A DNA stretch of 64,000 nt, from positions 168,016 to 232,015 of the forward strand of contig NZ_JBHLUN010000012.1 in assembly GCF_042433915.1 (NCBI RefSeq). Reading direction: 5' to 3'. This document shows positions 8,888 to 15,656 of this stretch, in pieces. A program made the translations under genes and the position numbers. Source of the stretch: Roseomonas elaeocarpi (GTDB lineage: Bacteria; Pseudomonadota; Alphaproteobacteria; Acetobacterales; Acetobacteraceae). The stretch's first letter is position 1, and the number at the start of each line of letters is the position of its first letter. Under the pieces are notes generated by a model, which was not told where the DNA came from, did no database searches, and saw nothing but the letters and a program-made list of their open reading frames with translations.

Positions 8888-10126
8888 TTACACGGCGAGG
8901 CCGTGCCAGCCCGAAAAGGCCATGTAGGCGGCGATCAGCAGCATCAGCACGCCCGAGGCGTAGGGCGCCCGCCGCGCCAGGGTGCCGAAGCCTGACCACC
9001 GCTTCTGGATGTGGCGGAGGCTGAGCGCCGCGATCACGCCGGCCGACACCATCGTCACGGCCAGGCCGATGCTGAAGCAGACCACCAGCACCACGCCGAG
9101 CGTGAGCTGCTTGAGCTGCAGGCAGAGCAGCAGCACGGTGATCGCCGCCGGGCACGGGATGAGCCCGCCGGTCAGCCCGAACAGGACGATCTGCCCTGTC
9201 GTGACGCTCCGCCCCTGGAAGCGCGCGGCGATGTCGTCGGCGTGCGCCCGCTCGTGCGCGTCCATGTACTCGCCGCCCTGCACGATCTGGAGGCCCCGCG
9301 CTTCCTCGTGCAGGAGGTCGTGGCCGTGGCCCTCGACGAAGGGCAGGTCGTAGTCGTGGGTGTGGCTGCCGTGGCCGAGGCTGATGCGGGCCATGAACGC
9401 GTGCGGCTCCGGGATTTCCTCCACGCTCTCGAGGTAGTCGCCCCGGTCCACGAAGCTGAACCGCTGCTTCTCCCCGTCCCCGCGCCCGGTGGTCACGGCC
9501 ACGTCGGCGGCGGCCCATCGCTGGCCGCTGAGGCTGCGCAGCCGCCAGCGCGGCGGCACGCCGTCCTCGAAGATCTCCAGCGCGACGATGCCGTGGCCGG
9601 TGTCGAACTGCCGGGTTTCCGCGCCATGGTGCGCGTGGTCGTGCTCTGGCCCGTGATCGTGCCCGTGGCTGTGGCTGTGGCTGTGGCTGTGCCCGTAGCC
9701 CTGGTCGTGTTCGTGCGCGTGGCCATGGTGATGCCCATGATCATGCCCATGCGCATGGTGGTGTCCGGCCGCCTCGAGCAGCTGGTCGCGGCGCGTGCGC
9801 CAGATCATCCAGAGGCCGACGCCGGCGACGACCACGGCCGAGGCGATCTGCAGCCAGCGCTCGATCTCCTCGGAGGCGGTGTTGCGGCCCAGGTACTGGC
9901 CACCCAGCGCCACCACCCAGACAACGGCCGTGTGCGACAGCGCGGCGGAAAGGCCCAGCAGCACCGCCTGGGTGACGGTGCCACGGATGGCGATGATGAA
10001 GGCCGCCATCATGGTCTTGGAATGGCCGGGCTCCAGCCCGTGCAGCACGCCGAGCAGGATGGCCGTGGGGATGAACAGCCAGGCGTGTCCGCTTCCCTGC
10101 TGCAACAGGTCGGTGAGCGATGTCAT
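8888..10126 (-). CDS. rcnA: Nickel/cobalt efflux transporter RcnA-like, enlarged
   Basis: Inner-membrane Ni/Co exporter of the NicO/RcnA family, 412 residues against about 274 for E. coli RcnA. The first helices carry GVLHGLEPGHSKTMMAAF (residues 27-44), the conserved metal-transport motif. Residues 121-168 form a very His-rich cytoplasmic loop of HGH/HSH repeats. About 110 further residues (roughly 172-285) form an extra soluble domain with YDLPF and more histidines, before the second membrane half with GGLIPCPAAITVLLL. The gene starts 11 bases after rcnR on the same strand, so both are one transcript, presumably induced by nickel or cobalt. Confidence 0.93.
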   Translation of the reverse strand: MTSLTDLLQQGSGHAWLFIPTAILLGVLHGLEPGHSKTMMAAFIIAIRGTVTQAVLLGLSAALSHTAVVWVVALGGQYLGRNTASEEIERWLQIASAVVVAGVGLWMIWRTRRDQLLEAAGHHHAHGHDHGHHHGHAHEHDQGYGHSHSHSHSHGHDHGPEHDHAHHGAETRQFDTGHGIVALEIFEDGVPPRWRLRSLSGQRWAAADVAVTTGRGDGEKQRFSFVDRGDYLESVEEIPEPHAFMARISLGHGSHTHDYDLPFVEGHGHDLLHEEARGLQIVQGGEYMDAHERAHADDIAARFQGRSVTTGQIVLFGLTGGLIPCPAAITVLLLCLQLKQLTLGVVLVVCFSIGLAVTMVSAGVIAALSLRHIQKRWSGFGTLARRAPYASGVLMLLIAAYMAFSGWHGLAV

Positions 10127-10137
10127 GGCGGGCCTCG

Positions 10138-10416
10138 TTACCGCAGGTAGGTGCGGATGACCTCGATCAGCTCGGCGGCGCCCTTGGCGCGCGCCGGATC
10201 GGGGTCGGTCGCCGGATCGGCCACGTGGTTGCGGATGTGATCTTCCACGACTTCCGTGCTGAGGCCGTGCACCGCGCCGCGCAGCGAGGCGACCAGCATC
10301 AGCACGTCGGTGCAGCCGACCTCGGCCTCGAGCGCACGCTCCAGGGCTTCGGCCTGTCCCTTGATGCGCCTGACGCGGGCGATCAGCTTCGACTTGTTCG
10401 CGACGGTATGGGCCAT
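10138..10416 (-). CDS. rcnR: Metal-responsive repressor RcnR (CsoR/RcnR family)
   Basis: An all-alpha DNA-binding repressor of 92 residues, nearly the size of E. coli RcnR (90). The nickel/cobalt ligand set is intact when counted from the ATG at 10416: His3, Cys35, His60 and His64. This separates it from copper (CsoR) and formaldehyde (FrmR) sensors. The helix RVRRIKGQAEALERAL is the family fold marker. Longer in-frame extensions upstream would displace the essential His3 and are rejected. It precedes rcnA by 11 bases, so it regulates its own operon. The promoter at 10423-10452 contains a G-tract of the type this family binds. Confidence 0.93.
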   Translation of the reverse strand: MAHTVANKSKLIARVRRIKGQAEALERALEAEVGCTDVLMLVASLRGAVHGLSTEVVEDHIRNHVADPATDPDPARAKGAAELIEVIRTYLR

Positions 10417-10422
10417 GCCACG

Positions 10423-10452
10423 CATATAGGGTGGGGGGTTATGGTACTGCAA
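10423..10452 (-). promoter_or_regulatory. rcnR-rcnA promoter with candidate RcnR operator
   Basis: Read on the minus strand: -35 TTGCAG (10452-10447), 18-base spacer, -10 TATATG (10428-10423). The spacer carries the tract CCCCCC-A-CCC (G-tract on the plus strand at 10429-10438) flanked by A/T bases, the architecture of RcnR/CsoR operators. Binding there would cover the whole promoter. Only six bases separate the -10 from the rcnR ATG, so the transcript is probably leaderless. The assignment is by pattern, without experimental support. Confidence 0.6.
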
Positions 10453-10579
10453 CGCCGACCTGCGGACCCGGTCGGGACCGGGCTCGCCGCTTCGGCGCAA
10501 TGGTGGTTACGTACGGTCACACGGTGACGGCCCGCGCCGCCCGCCCGGATTCGGAGCTTCCCATGGCCCCCACGACACG

Positions 10580-11014
10580 ATGAGGTCCTCGATCGGCTAC
10601 CTGGCGACCCTGCCGGACTTCCTGACCTGGTTCGCCACCGCGGCGGCGATGACCGGCGCCTTCGTGCTGGCCTACACGCTGCTCACGCCCTGGCGGGAGT
10701 TCCGGCTGATCCGCGCCGGCAACGCGGCCGCGGCCCTCAGCTTCACCGGCACGCTGACGGGCTACGCGCTCGTGCTCTGCAGCATCATGCGCGGCGCGGT
10801 GTCCCGGGCGGATATGCTGAGCTGGGGCCTGGTGGGGCTGGCGGTGCAGCTCCTCGCCCTCCTGCTCGCCCGGCTCATCATCGGCCCGGGCCTGCGGGAG
10901 CGGATGGAGCGCGGCGACCTCGCGGCGGGGATCGTGCTGGCCGGGCTCAGCCTCGCCTGCGGCCTGCTCAACGCCGCCACCATGACGCCCGATGGCACGA
11001 CGGCGGAGCCCTGA
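10580..11014 (+). CDS. DUF350 family membrane protein (YjfL-like)
   Basis: A 144-residue integral membrane protein with about four hydrophobic segments (residues ~12-35, 45-70, 77-97, 112-132), matching the DUF350 duplication seen in E. coli YjfL. The segments include FTGTLTGYALVLCSIMRGAV, typical for the family. Two bases separate it from the DUF1190 gene, and the ATP-grasp gene overlaps the latter, so the three form one operon. This order is the same as E. coli yjfL-yjfM-yjfC. The molecular function of the family is not established; a membrane role in an envelope-stress or peptide-ligation pathway is inference. Confidence 0.85.
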   Translation: MRSSIGYLATLPDFLTWFATAAAMTGAFVLAYTLLTPWREFRLIRAGNAAAALSFTGTLTGYALVLCSIMRGAVSRADMLSWGLVGLAVQLLALLLARLIIGPGLRERMERGDLAAGIVLAGLSLACGLLNAATMTPDGTTAEP

Positions 11015-11016
11015 GC

Positions 11017-11748
11017 ATGCGCCGCTCCACCACCATCACGCTCACCCTGCTGGCCGGTGCCGGGCTGGGCCTGGCCTATTGCAACAGAGACCCGGACACC
11101 GAGGGCGTGCTGGAAACGCAGGCCGCCTGCGTCGACCGCCTGGGGGACGAGGCCGCTTCGGAATGCGCCGAGGTTTTCCGCTCCGCCCGGCTGAGCCATG
11201 CCGCCACCGCGCCCCGCTTCAGCTCCGCCGAGGCCTGCCGCGCCGCCACCGGCTCGGACTGCGCGCCGCTGGGGGCCGAGCCCTCCCAGGCCGACGACGT
11301 GCCTGGAGCCTCCCCCTGGACCGCCCCTGGAGCCTCCCCTGGAGCCGCCACCGCCGCCTCGACCTTTATCCCCGTCATGGCGGGGGTCATGATCGGGCGG
11401 GCCCTGTCCGACGGCACGCGCGGGGCAACCCCGGTCTATGCCGGGGCCGCGCCGCCGGCCTGCCCGCCCGGGACTCAGGGTGGCGCCGGGTGCACCGCAT
11501 CCTCCTCCGGCTCGGGCGGCGCCGGCGGCGGCGGGCGGCGCTACTGGTATTCCGGCAACAGCTATGCCGGCTCCTCGGACGGCGAGGCGCGGGGCGGGTT
11601 CCGCCGGGCCGCCACCTCCGCCGAGGGCGAGGGGCTGCTGTCGCGGGGGGCGCGAACCGGATCGAGCTACGCCCGCGCCGGCGGTTCGGTGAGCCGCGCC
11701 GGCGGGCTCGGCTTTTCCGCCGCGGCGCATGCCGGCGGCGGCTCTTGA
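11017..11748 (+). CDS. DUF1190 family exported protein (YgiB/YjfM-like)
   Basis: A 243-residue exported protein. An N-terminal hydrophobic stretch ends in LGLAYC (Cys22), a possible lipoprotein site although the Tyr before Cys is unusual. The DUF1190 core is visible as paired cysteine motifs (ACVDRLG...ECAEVF, ACRAATGSDCAP) and PVMAGVMIGRAL. The C-terminal part is Gly/Ser-rich low complexity. A 12-bp tandem repeat (11302-11349) codes for PGAS-like tetrapeptides in the linker. The stop overlaps the TTG start of the ATP-grasp gene, so translation is likely coupled. Confidence 0.83.
   Translation: MRRSTTITLTLLAGAGLGLAYCNRDPDTEGVLETQAACVDRLGDEAASECAEVFRSARLSHAATAPRFSSAEACRAATGSDCAPLGAEPSQADDVPGASPWTAPGASPGAATAASTFIPVMAGVMIGRALSDGTRGATPVYAGAAPPACPPGTQGGAGCTASSSGSGGAGGGGRRYWYSGNSYAGSSDGEARGGFRRAATSAEGEGLLSRGARTGSSYARAGGSVSRAGGLGFSAAAHAGGGS
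11302..11349 (+). repeat. 12-bp tandem array, 4 units, inside the DUF1190 gene
   Basis: Four adjacent 12-base units based on CCTGGAGCCTCC start at 11302, 11314, 11326 and 11338. Units 1 and 3 are identical, unit 4 differs by one base and unit 2 is more diverged. The period is a multiple of three and keeps the reading frame. It encodes a low-complexity linker. Confidence 0.85.
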
Positions 11749-12908
11749 TCCGCCGGCCCGGCGAGCCCCGGCCGGACTGGCAGGACCGGCTGGCGGAGAT
11801 CGGCCTCGACTACCATTCCGGCGGGCTGGAACCCGAGCCGGGCGGCGGGTTGTGGTGGCACGAAGGCGACCACTGGGAGCTGAGCGAAGCCGAGGTCGAT
11901 GCGCTGGATGACGCCACGACGGAGCTGCACGCGCTGTGCCTGGGCGCCGTGGACCACCTGGTGCGGCGCGAGCCGCAGCGGCTCCTCACGGAGTTCGGCA
12001 TGGCGGAATGGCTGGCCGACTATAGCTGCCGGAGCTGGCTGCGCGGCGATCCGGCGCTGATGGGCCGCATGGACCTCGCCTGGGATGCCTCAACCGGCAC
12101 CGCGCGGCTGCTGGAATACAATGCGGACACGCCGACGCTCGCGATCGAGACGGCGCTCGCCCAGTGGTTCTGGCTGCAGGAGGTCGATCCCGGCGCCGAC
12201 CAGTTCAATTCGCTGCACGAGGCGCTGCTGGACGGTTTCCGGTCCCTGGGCGCGCGCATGCACGGCCGGCCCATGCACTTCACCGCCTTTCGCGACGCGC
12301 CGGAGGAATGGGCGCATTCCACCTATTTCCGTGACCTGGCCACGCAGGCCGGCATCGCGACGCGCGCCATCGACATCCCCGAGATCCGCTGGAACGACGC
12401 GGCGGGAGAGTTCCGCGACGCGGCGGAGAACCGCATCCACTTCCTGCACAAGCTCTATCCCTGGGAATGGGCCGCGACCGACGAGTTCGGCCCCTTCTTC
12501 GCGCGCGACACCCTGGGCGTGGTGGAGCCGCCCTGGAAGGCCGTGCTGAGCCACAAGGCCATCCTGCCCCTGTTGTGGGAGCTGAACCCGGGCCATCCCA
12601 ACCTGCTGGAAGCCCATCACGGCCCCGCCCCCGCCAGTGGCGAATGGGTGGAGAAGCCGGCGCTGGGGCGGGAGGGCGCAAATATCCGGATGCTGCGCGA
12701 TGGCCGGCCGGTGGCCAGCACCGACGGCAGCTACGGCGGCGGCGCGACCGTCAGCCAGCGCCGGGCCGCGATGCTGACGCAGGACGGCTGGACGGGCGTC
12801 ATCGGCTCCTGGATCGCCGGCGACAGGGCCTGCGGCATCATCTTCCGCGAATCCCGCGATGCCGTGGTGCGCGAGAACAGCCGCGTGCTGCCGCACCTGT
12901 TCCGCTGA
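11745..12908 (+). CDS. Glutathionylspermidine synthase-family ATP-grasp ligase (YgiC/YjfC-like)
   Basis: A soluble ATP-grasp protein of 387 residues, the same length as E. coli YgiC. Family marks are RPDWQDRLAEIG near the N-terminus, DLAWD, LLEYNADTPT, HKLYPWEW, the ATP-binding VEKPALGREGANI and a C-terminal GSWIAGDRACGIIFRES. These correspond to the synthetase half of glutathionylspermidine synthase, which joins an amine to a peptide carboxylate; the true substrates are unknown. The TTG at 11745 is chosen as start because it overlaps the upstream TGA (TTGA) and reproduces the family N-terminus; no ATG fits. The neighbours DUF350 and DUF1190 support the assignment. Confidence 0.88.
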   Translation: MIRRPGEPRPDWQDRLAEIGLDYHSGGLEPEPGGGLWWHEGDHWELSEAEVDALDDATTELHALCLGAVDHLVRREPQRLLTEFGMAEWLADYSCRSWLRGDPALMGRMDLAWDASTGTARLLEYNADTPTLAIETALAQWFWLQEVDPGADQFNSLHEALLDGFRSLGARMHGRPMHFTAFRDAPEEWAHSTYFRDLATQAGIATRAIDIPEIRWNDAAGEFRDAAENRIHFLHKLYPWEWAATDEFGPFFARDTLGVVEPPWKAVLSHKAILPLLWELNPGHPNLLEAHHGPAPASGEWVEKPALGREGANIRMLRDGRPVASTDGSYGGGATVSQRRAAMLTQDGWTGVIGSWIAGDRACGIIFRESRDAVVRENSRVLPHLFR

Positions 12909-13065
12909 GCGTCCCGGTTCCTGCCGCGCCCCGGCCGCCTCCGGGCGGGTGGGTCGCGATCGGCGCACGGATGGCCGGCCTGTGCCCGAGGGCGCGCGAC
13001 CCGTTCTCCAACCCGGACGGGATGGAGGGTCATCGCCCTTCCCTCCCGCGCCGGCCGGCAACGAC

Positions 13066-13653
13066 CTACCCCGCGATCCGCACCGCGCCTCGCCGCAGGT
13101 CGGCAACCGTGAGCCAGACGGCCGAGACGAGGAAATAGAAGGCGCCGAAGGCCGCGTAGGGCGCGATGTCGGTGACGCCTCGCATGTCGGGGCTGGCCGC
13201 GCGGCCGATAAACAGCACGCCGGCCAGGGCGGACTGGGCGCCGCTCAGGACCATGGCCCATTGCGCGCCGGCCTTCCAGCGACGCACCCCGGTGAGGAGC
13301 TGGAACAGGCCCGCCAGGAACGCCCAGACCCCGAAGACCGAGATCACCGCGGCCAGGCTCTGGCCGAGCGCGACGATCACCGCAACCGTGGTCAGTGCGC
13401 TGACGGCGAGGTTGAGCGACTGGCTCCGGTTGCGGGCGAGACCGCCGTTGCGGCGCGCGTCGGCGTAGTTCGCCAGTGCGTCCCAGGCCGGATAGCTGAT
13501 GAACAGCACCGCGGCGGCCACGGGATCGCTTCGCCCGATCCCGAAGGCGAGCGCCACCCAGACGAGGGAGAAGGCGGCGCGCGTGAAGTAGTACGGCTTG
13601 AGCCAGCCGTCGCGGCTGGCGGAGGTCCAGTTGATGGCGGTGTCAGGCTGCAC
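13066..13653 (-). CDS. DUF308/HdeD-like small membrane protein
   Basis: A 195-residue protein with about six hydrophobic segments and few charged residues inside them, of the DUF308 (HdeD-like) type. It starts with GTG, seven bases after an AAGGAG site. It is divergent from the TetR gene, with an 18-bp operator (13675-13692) covering its -10 region, so it is the probable target of that repressor. Function is unknown; E. coli HdeD is linked to acid resistance, but that cannot be transferred on this evidence. The 157 bases between its stop and the convergent ATP-grasp gene hold nothing recognisable. Confidence 0.8.
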   Translation of the reverse strand: MQPDTAINWTSASRDGWLKPYYFTRAAFSLVWVALAFGIGRSDPVAAAVLFISYPAWDALANYADARRNGGLARNRSQSLNLAVSALTTVAVIVALGQSLAAVISVFGVWAFLAGLFQLLTGVRRWKAGAQWAMVLSGAQSALAGVLFIGRAASPDMRGVTDIAPYAAFGAFYFLVSAVWLTVADLRRGAVRIAG

Positions 13654-13674
13654 GAGGGTTCTCCTTGCTCCTGT

Positions 13675-13692
13675 CTACCTACTAGAAGGTAG
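13675..13692. promoter_or_regulatory. TetR operator 1 (DUF308 side)
   Basis: An 18-base near-palindrome, CTACCTACTAGAAGGTAG, with all but one base pair symmetric. It overlaps the -10 of the DUF308 promoter. Operator 2 repeats 15 of its 18 bases 53 bases away. Confidence 0.8.
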
Positions 13693-13730
13693 TTTTGGCG
13701 TTTGCAAGCGTTCCCGGGGCGACCTATCTG
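13679..13730. promoter_or_regulatory. Back-to-back promoters sharing one palindromic -35
   Basis: TTGCAA at 13702-13707 is its own reverse complement. Rightwards, 17 bases separate it from TATCTG (13725-13730), a -10 for the TetR gene. Leftwards, 17 bases separate it from TAGTAG (13684-13679 on the minus strand), a weaker -10 for the DUF308 gene. Each -10 is overlapped by one TetR operator. Confidence 0.6.
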
Positions 13731-13745
13731 CCTATCAGAAGGTAG
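13728..13745. promoter_or_regulatory. TetR operator 2 (regulator side)
   Basis: CTGCCTATCAGAAGGTAG matches operator 1 at 15 of 18 positions, including the full right half-site AGAAGGTAG. It overlaps the -10 of the TetR gene and ends 14 bases before its ATG, which implies autorepression. Confidence 0.78.
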
Positions 13746-13759
13746 GTCTGGACGGCATC

Positions 13760-14338
13760 ATGGTGAGCGAAACCGCGACGCGGCTGGTCAGCGAGGCGCG
13801 CCAGCTGATCATGCGAAACGGATATAACGGGTTCAGCTACGCCGACCTGGCGGAAAGCCTCGGCATCCGGAAGGCCAGCATCCATCACCACTTCCCCACC
13901 AAGGTCGACCTGGTGGTGACGGTGGTGGAGGAAGCCCGTGCCCTGATCCGCGAGCAGACGGAGTTGCTGGCGGCAGCGGAGCCTGCGGCGAACGAGCAGC
14001 TGCGCGCCTATACCGGCTACTGGGAGCGCTGCATCACCGACCAGAGCGCGCCCTTCTGCCTCGCGGGCGTTCTTGCCGCCGAGATGCCCAGCCTGCCGCC
14101 GGAAGTCTCGGCCGCGGTTCGGGGCCATTTCGGTGATCTCTCGACCTGGCTCACGCGCGTGCTCGCCCTCGGCGTCCGGCAGGGCACGATGCAACTGCGC
14201 CACCCGGCGGCGGCCGAGGCGGAAATGTTCATGGCCTCCGTTTACGGCGCGATGCTGGCGGCGCGTGCCTTCGACGATCCGGCGAAGTTCGCGCCGATCG
14301 TGGAAGCGTCGCTGGACCGGATCCGCCCGCCCGGCTGA
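13760..14338 (+). CDS. TetR/AcrR family transcriptional repressor
   Basis: A 192-residue regulator. The N-terminal helix-turn-helix is clear (about residues 26-48: FSYADLAESLGIRKASIHHH followed by FPTKVDL). The rest is the helical ligand-binding domain, with a single Cys in APFCLAGVLAAEMPSL. The ATG at 13760 gives the usual distance to the DNA-binding helix; the open frame further upstream runs through the operators and is rejected. It is divergent from a DUF308 membrane gene, and the two shared 18-bp operators indicate that it controls both. The ligand is unknown. Confidence 0.9.
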   Translation: MVSETATRLVSEARQLIMRNGYNGFSYADLAESLGIRKASIHHHFPTKVDLVVTVVEEARALIREQTELLAAAEPAANEQLRAYTGYWERCITDQSAPFCLAGVLAAEMPSLPPEVSAAVRGHFGDLSTWLTRVLALGVRQGTMQLRHPAAAEAEMFMASVYGAMLAARAFDDPAKFAPIVEASLDRIRPPG

Positions 14339-14438
14339 CGGGGCATGGGGGCGCCCTGCTGATCGAGTGCGGGCGCCGGTGCGGGCCGCCGGCGGCTGTC
14401 GACCCGGTCCGCTGTCGCGAGGAAGGGTCGAAGCTGCG

Positions 14439-15656
14439 CTAGGCGGCGCCGGGCGCGGGCTCGTCGTGTGGGAAGTGGCAGGCGACCTGCTGGCCGGCCG
14501 GCACGGGGCGGAGCTGCGGCTCGGCCTCGGCGCAGAGGCTCTGCGCGCGGGGGCAGCGCGTGCGGAAGCGGCAGCCCGAGGGCGGCGCCAGGCGCGACGG
14601 CATCTCGGCCGGCACCGCGGCGGGCACCAGCCGGCGGCTGGCATCGGGCACCGGCACGGCGTCGAGCAGCATGCGCGTGTAGGGATGCGCCGGCCGGGCG
14701 TAGAGGGCGTCGTTGGTGCCGATCTCCACGATGCGGCCCAGGTAGAGCACCGCCACGCGGTCGCTGACGTTTCGCACCACCGCGAGGTCGTGCGAGATGA
14801 AGATCAGCGCCAGCGCGCGCCGGGCGCGGATGTCCCCCAGCAGGTTGATCACCTGCGCCTGCACCGACACGTCGAGCGAGGCCACCGGCTCGTCGCACAC
14901 GATCAGCTCCGGCCCTACGGCGAGCGCCCGGGCGATGGCGATGCGCTGGCACTGCCCGCCCGAGAACTGGTGCGGACGGCGGCCGCGCACGGCCTCGCGG
15001 CTCATGCCCACGTCGGCCAGGGCGGCCTCGACGCGGCGGGTGCGCTCGGCGCGGGGCAGGCCCTGGATGGCCAGGCCTTCCGCCACGATCTCCTCCACCG
15101 CGCGGCGCGGATTGAAGGAGGAAACCGGGTCCTGAAAGATCATCTGCAGCCGCGCCCGCCGGGCACGCAGGGCGGCGGCGGACAGGGTGTTCAGCGCCAC
15201 GCCCTCGTGCAGGACGGCGCCCTCCACGGTTGAGCCTTGCGGCAGGAGTTGGAGGATGGCGCGGCCGATCGTGGTCTTGCCGCTGCCGGACTCGCCCACC
15301 AGCCCCAGCGTTTCCCCGGGCGCGACCGCGAAGGACACGCCGTCCACCGCGTTGAAGCGGCGTCCGCCGCGCTCGAAGCGCACCGTCAGGTCGCGCACCA
15401 ACAGCACGGGCTGCGCGGGGCTGGCCGATGGGGCGGGGGCAGAAGGATCGGGCATGGGCGCGTCGCCGGCAGAAGCAGGCCAGGCGGCCGGGGATGAGGC
15501 CGGCAGGGGCGAGGTGGTCGGCGACGGGGCGGCCGTCGTCGCGGCCAGTGACGTGGCGACCGGGGGCATCGCGGCCAGTGGCGTGGCGACCGGGGGTGCG
15601 GAGGCCGGCAGCGGCGCCGGGGAACGGGCCTGCGGCTGGGCCGGAACGCCGCTCAC
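14439..15656 (-). CDS. Dipeptide/oligopeptide ABC transporter ATP-binding protein (DppF/OppF-type)
   Basis: Second ATPase of the 14.4-21.7 kb importer, 405 residues. Walker A GESGSGKTT is at 121-129, signature FSGGQCQR, Walker B LIVCDEPVASLD, followed by the C-terminal oligopeptide-ABC domain with the Cys-containing GCRFRTRCPRA motif that may hold an iron-sulfur cluster in this family. The first 80 residues are an Ala/Pro linker with an internal duplication (PPVATPLAAM / PPVATSLAAT) encoded by the repeat at 15541-15600; homologues normally start close to the domain. The GTG start overlaps the stop of the upstream ATPase (GTGA). Confidence 0.9.
   Translation of the reverse strand: MSGVPAQPQARSPAPLPASAPPVATPLAAMPPVATSLAATTAAPSPTTSPLPASSPAAWPASAGDAPMPDPSAPAPSASPAQPVLLVRDLTVRFERGGRRFNAVDGVSFAVAPGETLGLVGESGSGKTTIGRAILQLLPQGSTVEGAVLHEGVALNTLSAAALRARRARLQMIFQDPVSSFNPRRAVEEIVAEGLAIQGLPRAERTRRVEAALADVGMSREAVRGRRPHQFSGGQCQRIAIARALAVGPELIVCDEPVASLDVSVQAQVINLLGDIRARRALALIFISHDLAVVRNVSDRVAVLYLGRIVEIGTNDALYARPAHPYTRMLLDAVPVPDASRRLVPAAVPAEMPSRLAPPSGCRFRTRCPRAQSLCAEAEPQLRPVPAGQQVACHFPHDEPAPGAA
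15541..15600 (-). repeat. 30-bp (2 x 15 bp) tandem duplication in the DppF-type linker
   Basis: Two adjacent 30-base units differ only at one internal base and at the last four. Each is itself two 15-base halves. They encode a duplicated decapeptide in the N-terminal linker. Confidence 0.9.

Noticed and set aside
9640..9780. Simple-sequence repeat resembling a microsatellite
   Set aside because: It is the His-rich loop of RcnA (CAY codons alternating with GGY, GAY and AGY), explained by protein function.
10516..10528. GTCAC-ACG-GTGAC inverted repeat upstream of the DUF350 gene
   Set aside because: Only 5-bp arms; expected by chance in a sequence of this length and not repeated nearby.
12909..13065. 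Searched for a terminator between the convergent ATP-grasp and DUF308 genes
   Set aside because: Only short imperfect GC stems; none stands out enough to report.
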